A stretch of 7,821 nt of DNA from Candidatus Omnitrophota bacterium (GTDB lineage Bacteria; Omnitrophota; Gorgyraeia; Gygaellales; Profunditerraquicolaceae). The notes beneath the pieces are model-generated. The model saw nothing but the letters and a program-made list of their open reading frames with translations. It was not told the origin of the DNA and made no database searches. Below are positions 1 through 5,281 of the stretch, piece after piece. Position 1 is the stretch's first letter. Each line of letters starts with the position of its first letter. The stretch covers positions 1 through 7,821 of the forward strand of contig JALNZI010000064.1 in the NCBI GenBank assembly GCA_023229385.1, read 5' to 3'. A program made the position numbers and the translations under genes.

Positions 1-176
1 CCCGGGGCGGGGTAAGTTTAAAAGAGATAAATCCGCGGACTATGGAGTCGCGCTTGATTAAAGGGCTGTATTTTTGCGGAGAGATGATTGATGTGGATGC
101 GGATACCGGGGGGTTTAATTTGCAGGCGGCTTTCTCGATGGGATATTTGGCAGGAGAAAGCGCAGCTTCAGGTTAA
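1..176 (+). CDS. HI0933/YhiN-like FAD-dependent oxidoreductase, C-terminal end (partial)
   Basis: Only the last 57 codons are in the window; the frame begins at base 3 and stops at TAA 174-176. The translation contains NPRTMESRLIKGLYFCGEMI followed by DVDADTGGFNLQAAFSMGYLAGESA. That is the typical C-terminal signature of the HI0933-like (BaiN/RdsA, YhiN) flavoprotein family: a G-L-Y-F-x-G-E motif, then D-x-D-x-x-T-G-G-[FY]-N-[LI]-Q, which forms the end of the FAD-binding Rossmann domain. The physiological substrate of most family members is uncertain, so only a flavin-dependent oxidoreductase role is inferred. The stop codon lies inside the left arm of an inverted repeat (172-197), so the present C-terminus may have been set by that element. 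The family call is firm despite the short fragment. Confidence 0.88.
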   Translation, partial: RGGVSLKEINPRTMESRLIKGLYFCGEMIDVDADTGGFNLQAAFSMGYLAGESAASG

Positions 177-338
177 CGTGTCTGCCGAACCTTGCTTGCG
201 CATCACCGCTTGCTCACCCCAGCGTGGTTCGCTGCGCTTCGGCAAAAATTTCGCTCTGCCGGGATGTATTTTTGTGGGCAACCGTGCCCGCTCAATTTTT
301 GAGATGCTGCTTAATCAAGGTTCGCCATACCCGTTAAC
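172..338. repeat. 167-bp element with 26-bp imperfect terminal inverted repeats
   Basis: Bases 172-197 and the reverse complement of 313-338 match at 22 of 26 positions; both start with GTTAAC and share the block CGAACCTTG. Pairing can continue inwards with small bulges through GCATC (left) and GATGC (right). The interior holds further small hairpins: CAGCG/CGCTG around TGGTT, GGGCA/TGCCC around ACCG, and CTCAA/TTGAG. No protein homology is apparent, and the open frame crossing it is a by-product. It fills the whole gap between the flavoprotein and maf genes and supplies the flavoprotein stop codon. The appearance fits a non-autonomous MITE-like or REP/BIME-type intergenic repeat, or a structured RNA or terminator-like hairpin. 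No convincing target-site duplication is visible at the borders, and copy number cannot be judged from one window. Confidence 0.6.
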
Positions 339-350
339 TATGCGGTGGAT

Positions 351-1523
351 ATGTTAAGAATATATTTAGCTTCTAAATCAAAAGCCAGGAAAGAATTATT
401 AAGCAAGTTTGGTTTAAAGTTTCAAGTTATTCCGGCTAAAGTTAGAGAGAAAAAGCAGCGCGGGAAATTATCTTATCCTCAACTGGTAAAATATAACGCT
501 GGCAATAAAGCTCGGGATGCTGCCTCGAGAATAAAGAACGGAGTTATTATTGCCGCCGATACTATCTGTGTGCAGAATGGCAAAATATTCGGTAAACCGA
601 AAAATATGCAAGATGCCCGCCGCATGATTAAAAGATTATCCAGCCGTCCGCAGCGCCTATATACAGGCCTGGCAGTTATAAAAAAAGACGCTTGCGGAGA
701 AAAGCTTGAACTGGGTTATGAAGAAACCAGGGTGTATATGGATAAATTGAGCGATGCCGAGATCTCTGATTATTTTAAGCAGGTTTCTCCGATGGATAAG
801 GCGGGGAGTTTTGATATCCAGGGCAAGGGTGCTTTTTTTATTAAAAGGATAGACGGCTGTTTTTATAATGTCGTGGGTTTACCCTTAAGAAAACTTTATC
901 TTATATTCAAGAAGCTGAATTTAAAGTTTTTCGTTTTCTTTCTAACTACTTTATTCTTATGCGGTTGTTCTACCGAATACAATCTGGCCACCAAACAAGA
1001 GGAAAAATATTATTACAGCACGGATAAAGAGGTTCAGATGGGCCGATCAATCGACTTGCAGGTTGCAAAACAATATAAATTTTCAGCTGATCCCTTGCAA
1101 CAAAAACGTGTTGAAGACATCGGCAAAAAGATAGCCGCGGTAAGTGACCGGAAAGAAATTGACTACCATTTCCGGGTTTTGGAGGATGAGCAGGTTAATG
1201 CCGTTTCTCTTCCCGGAGGTTATGTTTACGTAAACATCGGGTTATTAGATAAAGTCTCAAATGATGATGAGCTCGCCTGTGTTTTAGCGCATGAGGTAGG
1301 GCATATTGTGGCCCGTCATAGCATCAAGAAACTTCAGGCAATGCAGGGTTATTCTGTTTTGAGGCTGTTGGTAGCGGTGGCCCTGGCGCTGGTGATGTGG
1401 GGACAGCCGCAGACGTTGCCTTTACCCAGTTTCTTCTGGGTTACAGCCGTGAAGATGAATTGCTCGCCGATCAACTGGGAGCGCGTTATGCAAAGTTGGC
1501 TGGTTATGATCCCCGGGGGATGA
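351..1523 (+). CDS. maf: Maf-like nucleotide pyrophosphatase fused in frame to the N-terminal part of an M48 metallopeptidase lipoprotein
   Basis: Residues 1 to about 192 are a full-length Maf/YhdE-type nucleoside triphosphate pyrophosphatase, a house-cleaning enzyme that hydrolyses non-canonical or m5U/pseudo-U type nucleotides in the cytoplasm. Visible motifs are ILAS-type LASKSKARKELL at the N-terminus, AADTICV, GKP, the TGLAV strand, DKAGSFDIQG and the closing GCFYNVVGLPL. There is no stop after the Maf domain. The frame runs directly into a lipoprotein-like signal, KKLNLKFFVFFLTTLFLCGC, with the lipobox Cys near residue 206, and then an M48 peptidase with HEVGH at codons 1290-1304. The peptidase frame breaks near 1399-1402 and the last 40 or so residues to 1523 are out-of-frame sequence. 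I start at ATG 351 (MLRIYLAS) because Maf proteins begin immediately before this strand; GTG 345 is the alternative. GTG 873 could be a separate in-frame start for the peptidase. Maf is certain; whether the fusion is real is uncertain. Confidence 0.85.
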   Translation: MLRIYLASKSKARKELLSKFGLKFQVIPAKVREKKQRGKLSYPQLVKYNAGNKARDAASRIKNGVIIAADTICVQNGKIFGKPKNMQDARRMIKRLSSRPQRLYTGLAVIKKDACGEKLELGYEETRVYMDKLSDAEISDYFKQVSPMDKAGSFDIQGKGAFFIKRIDGCFYNVVGLPLRKLYLIFKKLNLKFFVFFLTTLFLCGCSTEYNLATKQEEKYYYSTDKEVQMGRSIDLQVAKQYKFSADPLQQKRVEDIGKKIAAVSDRKEIDYHFRVLEDEQVNAVSLPGGYVYVNIGLLDKVSNDDELACVLAHEVGHIVARHSIKKLQAMQGYSVLRLLVAVALALVMWGQPQTLPLPSFFWVTAVKMNCSPINWERVMQSWLVMIPGG

Positions 1524-1696
1524 TCACTTTTTTAGGTAAGCTGCAGGATATCAACCGCAGGATGCCGCTCCAGGAAAAGTCTTATTATAAAACCCATCCC
1601 TATGTTCCGGACAGGGTCAGGGTGGTTAAAGAAGAGATGGGGGAGAGAATAGATTTTGGTGATTACATCAATATTGAACAGAAGCCTCACGAATAA
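1397..1696 (+). pseudogene. M48-family metallopeptidase, C-terminal part displaced by a frameshift
   Basis: This frame continues the peptidase that begins in the maf reading frame. It reads GTAADVAFTQFLLGYSREDE then LLADQLGARYAKLAGYDP, the conserved M48 (LoiP/BepA-like) segment whose Glu in the E-x-x-A-D motif is the third zinc ligand, complementing HEVGH upstream. Neither half can form the active site alone. Inserting one G in the run 1399-1402 joins LVAVALALVMWG directly to TAADVAF and restores a protein of about 250 residues after the lipobox Cys, a normal size for a single-domain M48 lipoprotein. The intact enzyme would be an envelope-tethered zinc endopeptidase, likely acting in outer-membrane or periplasmic protein quality control. 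The GTG at 1397 has no Shine-Dalgarno sequence and is probably not a true start. The stop TAA is at 1694-1696, inside the glycosidase gene. Recent mutation or an assembly error are both possible. Confidence 0.8.
1398..1403 (+). other. Frameshift point in M48 gene (TGGGGA)
   Basis: Upstream, codons are in the frame of 351; downstream, conserved residues are in the frame of 1397, so one base is missing relative to a continuous gene. The only homopolymer at the junction is GGGG at 1399-1402; a fifth G would give V-M-W-G-T-A-A-D-V-A-F, which fits the family. No canonical X-XXY-YYZ slippery heptamer is present in the zero frame here, so programmed -1 frameshifting is not favoured. Confidence 0.65.
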
Positions 1697-2819
1697 ATTA
1701 ATCTGGATTGCAGTCTTAATTTTCTTAACATCTTCCGGTGTTTACGCAGGAGAAGCCTTAATGAAATCGAATATGCATAATGATCCGGATGTTTTAAGCA
1801 AAGAAAACCTGAATAATCCTTTCGGGGTATTGGAGTTTTTACATTGGAACCATTCCTGGAATAATTATAAATATTCAAATATCAAGGACCTGGAAAGGTC
1901 TGTTTCCTTGATGCAGGAGGCAGGGGCCGGTTGGGTCAGGCTGGATTTCTTATGGGGGGATATCGAGCCGGAACAGGGAAGTTTTGATTTTGCCAAATAT
2001 GATTGTATTGTCCGGCTGCTTAAAAAGAAAGGGATACAGATTTTAGGTATTTTGCATTATAGCGCTGACTGGGCAAGCGCCTGCGGAAGCTGGAATTGCC
2101 CTCCTAAGGATAATAAGTTTTTTATTAAGTACGCCGGTTCAGTTATCCAGCGCTATAAGGATCAGGTTAAATACTGGGAGCTTTGGAATGAGCCGGATTC
2201 TCCGACTTATTGGAAAGAACAGGATGGTTTAAAATCCTATTGTGTTTTGTTAAAAGAATTTTATATTGCCGCTAAACAGATTGATCCTGAATGTAAGGTT
2301 TTAAACGGCGGCCTGGCCAACGGCGCCTCCAGTATCAATCATTTGTATGATAACGGGGCAAAAGATTATTTTGATGTATTAAACATTCATTTTTTTCAAA
2401 ACCCCCTGCATCCCGGTTCAATCCAGGCAGTGGCGAGTTATCCGAAATTGGCCTATAAAATAATGCGGCGTAACGGCGACGGTGATAAAAAGATCTGGAT
2501 TACCGAAATCGGCTGCCCCGGGGTAAGAAAACCCTTAAGCGTGGATAACTGGTGGCTGGGAAAGAATCCCGATGAAGGCAGGCAGGCCAAGTGGCTTAAG
2601 GATGTATATACGCAGTTATTAAAAGACCCGCACGTTGAGAAAATATTCTGGGCTTTTTTCAGGGATACTCAAAACCATTGGAAGAACGGAGTGGATTATT
2701 TTGGTTTAGTCCGCTGGGGTTTTTCCCGCAAGCCTTCATTTTACGCTTACCAGGAATGTTTCCGTAAATGGCTTTTTGAATATAGGAAAAATAGCGGCAT
2801 GCTTAATTCAGGGAGGTGA
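1656..2819 (+). CDS. Secreted glycoside hydrolase, clan GH-A-like (GH39/cellulase-type TIM barrel)
   Basis: The 387-residue product starts with a Sec signal peptide: basic residues R9 and K14, the hydrophobic run LIWIAVLIFLTSS, and a VYA cleavage site after residue 31. The rest resembles a (beta/alpha)8 glycosidase. WVRLDFLWGDIEPEQGSFDF matches the beta2 region of GH39/GH5-like enzymes. YWELWNEPD carries the presumed acid/base Glu179, and IWITEIGCPG the presumed nucleophile Glu284. Retaining hydrolysis of a beta-linked polysaccharide or glycoside outside the cytoplasm is inferred; the substrate cannot be read from sequence. No carbohydrate-binding module or anchor is seen. TTG 1656 is chosen because GGGGGAG at 1639-1645 sits 10 bases upstream; GTG 1659 or TTG 1674 would also preserve the signal peptide. 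The start overlaps the M48 gene by 41 bases, suggesting co-transcription. The receiver protein gene follows immediately. Confidence 0.85.
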   Translation: MVITSILNRSLTNKLIWIAVLIFLTSSGVYAGEALMKSNMHNDPDVLSKENLNNPFGVLEFLHWNHSWNNYKYSNIKDLERSVSLMQEAGAGWVRLDFLWGDIEPEQGSFDFAKYDCIVRLLKKKGIQILGILHYSADWASACGSWNCPPKDNKFFIKYAGSVIQRYKDQVKYWELWNEPDSPTYWKEQDGLKSYCVLLKEFYIAAKQIDPECKVLNGGLANGASSINHLYDNGAKDYFDVLNIHFFQNPLHPGSIQAVASYPKLAYKIMRRNGDGDKKIWITEIGCPGVRKPLSVDNWWLGKNPDEGRQAKWLKDVYTQLLKDPHVEKIFWAFFRDTQNHWKNGVDYFGLVRWGFSRKPSFYAYQECFRKWLFEYRKNSGMLNSGR

Positions 2820-2827
2820 TGCTCTTG
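2811..2827 (+). promoter_or_regulatory. Strong Shine-Dalgarno (GGGAGGTGA) deciding a TTG start
   Basis: GGGAGGTGA at 2811-2819 is nearly a perfect complement of the 16S rRNA 3' end and overlaps the glycosidase stop codon (TGA 2817-2819). Eight bases separate GGAGG from TTG 2825, the ideal distance, whereas ATG 2819 lies within the Shine-Dalgarno itself and GTG 2816 is even closer. TTG 2825 is therefore the likely start of the receiver gene and gives the normal N-terminus MKKKIMVIDDEE. Confidence 0.7.
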
Positions 2828-3211
2828 AAAAAGAAAATAATGGTTATTGACGATGAAGAGAGTTTTGCCTTAATGCTTAAGATGAGGATTGAGGCCTCCG
2901 GAGATTATGAGGTTACGGTTTCCTTGGATGCAAAAGATTTAATCAAACATATACACGATATCCGGCCGGATGTAATTTTATTGGATTTGCTTATGCCGGG
3001 TACCGGCGGGTTAGATATCTGCGATATGCTTAACCACGATCCTATTGGCAGGATTACCCCGGTAATCGTAGTTTCAGGGCTGGATAAACCTATGGATAAA
3101 CTCAAGGCTTTTAAGCTCGGGATTAGTGATTATCTGGTTAAGCCTGTTGATGATTTAAAGCTAATGAAGGCAATAGAAAAAGCCATCCAATTGAAATCGG
3201 ATAAATTCTAA
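2825..3211 (+). CDS. Single-domain response regulator (CheY-like receiver)
   Basis: The 128-residue product is a complete receiver domain and nothing else. Acidic residues D9, D10 and E11 (VIDDEE) form the Mg2+ pocket. D54 in ILLDLLMPG is the phospho-acceptor, S84 in VVSGL is the conserved Ser/Thr, and K106 in DYLVKPV is the invariant Lys. No DNA-binding or enzymatic output domain follows, so it must act by protein contact as CheY or Spo0F do, or as part of a phosphorelay. No histidine kinase is in the window. It sits 5 bases behind the secreted glycosidase stop codon and is probably translationally coupled to it, but a functional link is not established. The family assignment is secure; the partner is unknown. 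Confidence 0.93.
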   Translation: MKKKIMVIDDEESFALMLKMRIEASGDYEVTVSLDAKDLIKHIHDIRPDVILLDLLMPGTGGLDICDMLNHDPIGRITPVIVVSGLDKPMDKLKAFKLGISDYLVKPVDDLKLMKAIEKAIQLKSDKF

Positions 3212-3237
3212 GGTGGGAATCCTCTCCGTAAAATTAG

Positions 3238-3318
3238 TGCGGGGAGAGGGAGTTGAACCCTCAAGGGTTACCCCACACGCTTCTGAGACGTGCGCGTATG
3301 CCATTCCGCCACCCCCGC
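3238..3318 (-). tRNA. tRNA-Leu (anticodon CAG)
   Basis: On the minus strand the RNA begins GCGGGGGTGGCGGAATGG and ends CTCCCCGC plus discriminator A. The acceptor stem is 7 bp (last pair G-U). The anticodon stem CACGT/GCGTG encloses the loop CTCAGAA, giving anticodon CAG (complement of 3283-3285), which reads CUG Leu codons. A long variable arm (GGGG/CCCT) and the T arm GAGGG-TTCAACT-CCCTC are visible, as expected for a class II leucine tRNA. The 3' CCA is not encoded (bases after the discriminator are CTA), so it must be added by CCA-adding enzyme; the tmRNA in the same window does encode CCA. It is the only gene on the minus strand here. Confidence 0.95.
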
Positions 3319-3328
3319 AATGCAATTA

Positions 3329-3357
3329 AGTATATATTAGCCTCTTTATCCTGTCAA
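3329..3357 (-). promoter_or_regulatory. Sigma-70-type promoter of tRNA-Leu
   Basis: On the minus strand TTGACA (complement of 3352-3357) is followed after exactly 17 bases by TATACT (complement of 3329-3334). The -35 is a full consensus match and the -10 has one mismatch. Only 10 bases separate the -10 from the mature tRNA 5' end at 3318, so the transcript leader would be just a few nucleotides. Confidence 0.8.
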
Positions 3358-3367
3358 TTAATTTAGT

Positions 3368-3407
3368 GCCTTGCTTTGATATAAAGGGATTGCGGCAAGG
3401 TTTTTTT
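3368..3407 (+). terminator. Probable rho-independent terminator
   Basis: CCTTGC (3369-3374) pairs with GCAAGG (3395-3400), with a G-U pair possible outside, and is followed at once by seven T residues (3401-3407). The loop of 20 bases is long but contains its own short CTTT/AAAG pairing. It would end + strand transcription coming from the glycosidase-receiver unit after it has crossed the antisense side of the tRNA gene. It overlaps the -35 of the following promoter. Confidence 0.5.
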
Positions 3408-3418
3408 GCTGTTATAAT
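3390..3418 (+). promoter_or_regulatory. Sigma-70-type promoter for the AEC-smpB-ssrA unit
   Basis: TATAAT at 3413-3418 is a perfect -10 box; 17 bases upstream lies TTGCGG at 3390-3395, a partial -35. Transcription would start near 3425, leaving a leader of about 38 bases that contains GGGAG (3453-3457), 5 bases before ATG 3463. It is back to back with the tRNA promoter on the other strand. Confidence 0.65.
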
Positions 3419-3462
3419 ACTCTTTTCTTAGAACCTAAGCTATTGTCATACAGGGAGAAATA

Positions 3463-4419
3463 ATGTTTTTAACTTATTTTAGGATTACCGGCATAGCCAT
3501 GGCTCAAATATTCTTTTTGGGCGGATTAGGGTATATTTTTGTAAAGAAAAATATACTTTCTCACTCCGGGCTTGATGCTTTAAGCCGCTTGGTTATACAG
3601 GTTATTTTTCCAGCCTTGATCTTTACTCAGCTGCTTAAGAATTTTAATTTTGAACTTTATCCTAACTGGTGGATTTTCCCGCTGGTCAGCCTGGTTATTA
3701 CCGCTTTCAGCCTGATTGTCGGCGGGTTATTGCTCAAGCTCTTGAAATTAAAGACGCATAAGCTGCAGTTTTTAAGCTTGGTCGGTTTTCAGAACTCCGG
3801 GTATCTTCCTTTGGCGATTGTAGCCTCAATATTCTCCGGCCAAAAATCCGCAGATATGTTCGTTTACATAATATTATTCCTTTTGGGTTTTGACCTGGTA
3901 GCCTGGTCATGCGGCATATATATGCTTACATATGAAAAACAGGTTAAGTTCAAGTTGCGGAGTATTTTTAGCCCCCCGGTAATTGCGAATTTAACCACCC
4001 TGGTGCTTATATTCCTGGGTTTGAATAAATTTATTCCGCAGGCGGTATTTAATCCAATTAAAATGATTGGTGACTGTACTTTACCGCTGGCGATGTTTGT
4101 AGTCGGAGGCAATATCGCTTTAGTGCAGTTAAAGGATGTGGATAAAAAATCGGTCTTCTTCCTTCTTTTAGGGAAACTAATCATTCTTCCTGCATGCGGC
4201 ATTGCCGTGGTTTTAAAGCTTGGGGTCTCTGAGTTACTGGGTTTTTTAATTGTTATGCAGCTGGCTATGCCTTCGGCAACTTCTTTATCAGTAATCATCC
4301 GGCATTATAAAAAAGAGGATGCCCTTATCAGTCAGGGGGTTTTCTTTAGTCATATTGCCAGTCTTTTGACTATACCGTTATTTTTGAGTTTGTATTTATC
4401 TATGGCTGTGCTAAAATGA
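3463..4419 (+). CDS. AEC-family (auxin efflux carrier-like) membrane transporter
   Basis: The 318-residue product is strongly hydrophobic, with about ten predicted transmembrane segments arranged as two halves around a central hydrophilic loop (near YEKQVKFKLRSIFSPP). Family hallmarks include the N-terminal helix ending GYIFVKKNILS, the VIQVIFPALIF segment, the GFQNSGYLPLAI motif with its conserved Asn and helix-breaking Gly/Pro, and TLPLAMFVVGGNIA with AMPSATSLSVI in the second half. Bacterial relatives in PF03547 export or exchange small organic anions such as malate, but the substrate cannot be predicted here. It is in the inner membrane. ATG 3463 has a good Shine-Dalgarno (GGGAG). Its TGA stop overlaps the smpB ATG (ATGA at 4416-4419), so translation of smpB is likely coupled to it. 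Confidence 0.92.
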   Translation: MFLTYFRITGIAMAQIFFLGGLGYIFVKKNILSHSGLDALSRLVIQVIFPALIFTQLLKNFNFELYPNWWIFPLVSLVITAFSLIVGGLLLKLLKLKTHKLQFLSLVGFQNSGYLPLAIVASIFSGQKSADMFVYIILFLLGFDLVAWSCGIYMLTYEKQVKFKLRSIFSPPVIANLTTLVLIFLGLNKFIPQAVFNPIKMIGDCTLPLAMFVVGGNIALVQLKDVDKKSVFFLLLGKLIILPACGIAVVLKLGVSELLGFLIVMQLAMPSATSLSVIIRHYKKEDALISQGVFFSHIASLLTIPLFLSLYLSMAVLK

Positions 4420-4868
4420 GTAAATCTATCCTTACTAACCGCAAGGCTTACAGGGACTATGAAGTCCTGGAGACTTTAGAGTGCGGCATTGAACTCAAAG
4501 GCTCCGAAGTAAAATCTTTGCGCGCGGGAAAAATTAATTTAAATGACAGCTTTGCCAGGATCGAGAAGCTGGAGGCATTCTTATATAACGCGCTAATCAG
4601 TCATTATACGGAAGCCAGCTATCTGAATGTTGATACCAACAGGCCACGCAGGCTTCTGTTGCATAAGAATCAAATTGAGAGGATCGCCGGAAAACTTGCC
4701 CAGAAGGGCCTGACTTTAATACCACTTAAGGTTTATTTTAATGACCGGGGTTTTGTAAAGCTGGAAATCGGACTTTGCAAAGGTAAAAAACTTTACGATA
4801 AAAGGGAGAGTATTAAGCGCAGGGAAACAGATTTATATATGCGCCGGGCAGTAAAGAATAGAAGATAG
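4416..4868 (+). CDS. smpB: SsrA-binding protein SmpB
   Basis: At 150 residues it has the usual length. Recognisable elements are NRKAYRDYEVLETLECGIEL, KGSEVKSLRAGKINLNDSFA (tmRNA-binding OB fold), the PRRLLLHKNQI segment, GLTLIPLKVYFNDRGFVKLE, and the basic C-terminal tail GKKLYDKRESIKRRETD. SmpB binds the tRNA-like domain of tmRNA and places its C-terminal tail in the empty mRNA channel of stalled ribosomes, starting trans-translation. The ATG overlaps the stop of the AEC transporter by 4 bases, and its TAG stop (4866-4868) is one base before the mature 5' end of the tmRNA gene, an extreme form of the smpB-ssrA neighbourhood known in many bacteria. No separate Shine-Dalgarno is obvious, which fits coupling to the upstream gene. 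Confidence 0.98.
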   Translation: MSKSILTNRKAYRDYEVLETLECGIELKGSEVKSLRAGKINLNDSFARIEKLEAFLYNALISHYTEASYLNVDTNRPRRLLLHKNQIERIAGKLAQKGLTLIPLKVYFNDRGFVKLEIGLCKGKKLYDKRESIKRRETDLYMRRAVKNRR

Positions 4869-4964
4869 CGGGGGTGAAAGGGTTCGACTTAAGATGGTCG
4901 GATAAGAGCAGCATGCCGCGGAGGTAAGGTTAGCCGCGTTAACAACTCCTTACACAATTTAAAC

Positions 4965-5051
4965 GCAAACACGCAAGTGTCACGTTTAGGAACATTGGTT
5001 CCGTCCTTTGCGGCGAGACCTATGTTCGTACCAGCCTTCGGACTTAATTAA
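4965..5051 (+). other. Putative tmRNA tag reading frame (28 codons)
   Basis: The best resume codon is GCA 4965-4967: it is preceded by AAAC with an A at -4, and the codons read ANTQ, parallel to the AND start of many tags. The frame runs 28 codons, beginning ANTQVSRLGTLVPSFAA and ending VPAFGLN, to TAA 5049-5051 in the loop of the H5-like hairpin. This is longer than the usual 8-20 residues and lacks the common terminal Ala-Ala degron, although FAA occurs at residues 15-17. An alternative is GCA 4973-4975, 24 codons to TAA 5045-5047 in the same loop. The choice of frame is uncertain. Confidence 0.4.
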
Positions 5052-5059
5052 GTCCGAAG
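5036..5059. repeat. Perfect 24-bp palindrome inside tmRNA (H5-like hairpin with stop codons)
   Basis: CTTCGGACTTAA at 5036-5047 is the exact reverse complement of 5048-5059. In RNA it forms a stem of up to ten pairs whose loop region contains UAA in two frames (5045-5047 and 5049-5051). This position and the loop CUUAAUUAAG parallel helix 5 of tmRNA, where the tag stop codons lie, as in the E. coli loop CUUAAUAAC. Confidence 0.75.
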
Positions 5060-5281
5060 CCTCTAACCGTCCTGCCTACGGGATGGATTAGGGCCTAAGT
5101 AGGATAGCTTCGGCGGTTAGCCTTTGAAGTCGGAGCAAAATTCAAAAAGGCTGCATCTTGGGCAATCCTGTCTACCGGAGTGCGTAAGATTAAGATTAAT
5201 AGAGAGACTAAGCATGTAGCGGCTTTTATTTGATTACTTAAGGACGGCGGTTCAATTCCGCCCACCTCCACCATAGAATTT

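Larger units (their letters stand above)
4870..5273 (+). ncRNA. ssrA: tmRNA (one-piece, SsrA)
   Basis: The 404-base RNA starts GGGGGTGAAAGGGTTCGAC and ends CACCTCC-A-CCA. Its two ends form a 7-bp acceptor stem (4870-4876 with 5263-5269), the T arm is GGCGG-TTCAATT-CCGCC (5246-5262), and CCA is encoded. H2 strands are recognisable as GCATGCCG on the 5' side and ACTAAGCATGTAG on the 3' side. Pseudoknot 1 is CGCGG/CCGCG (4917-4921, 4934-4938) interlocked with GTAAGG/CCTTAC (4924-4929, 4948-4953). Later pseudoknots include CCTAC/GTAGG within a CTAA-CCGTCC/GGATGG-ATTAG stem, and GCTTCGGC/GTCGGAGC with AGCCTTTGAA/TTCAAAAAGGCT. The order is the standard, non-permuted one. It rescues stalled ribosomes with SmpB. 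No terminator separates it from smpB or the amidase gene, so 5' and 3' ends are probably produced by processing of a longer transcript. Confidence 0.97.

Noticed and set aside
172..338. A complete insertion sequence
   Set aside because: At 167 bases it is far too short for a transposase, and no target-site duplication is evident at its borders.
88..357. An 89-codon open frame starting inside the flavoprotein end
   Set aside because: It is out of frame with the recognisable flavoprotein and then crosses the inverted-repeat element; the product shows no family features.
1390..1405. Programmed -1 ribosomal frameshifting in the M48 gene
   Set aside because: No slippery heptamer in the zero frame and no clear stimulatory structure; a missing G in a G run is simpler.
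1656..1880. Minus-strand open frame opposite the glycosidase signal region
   Set aside because: It is antisense to a well-supported gene and has no recognisable protein features.
2905..3105. Minus-strand open frame opposite the receiver gene
   Set aside because: It is a shadow of a clear response regulator with invariant residues on the plus strand.
3864..4298. 144-codon minus-strand open frame within the AEC gene
   Set aside because: It lies wholly opposite a multi-pass transporter with family motifs, and no promoter or ribosome-binding site supports it.
4870..5273. Split (two-piece, circularly permuted) tmRNA or an intron in ssrA
   Set aside because: The 5' and 3' halves of the tRNA-like domain are at the ends in standard order, and the 404-base length needs no intron.
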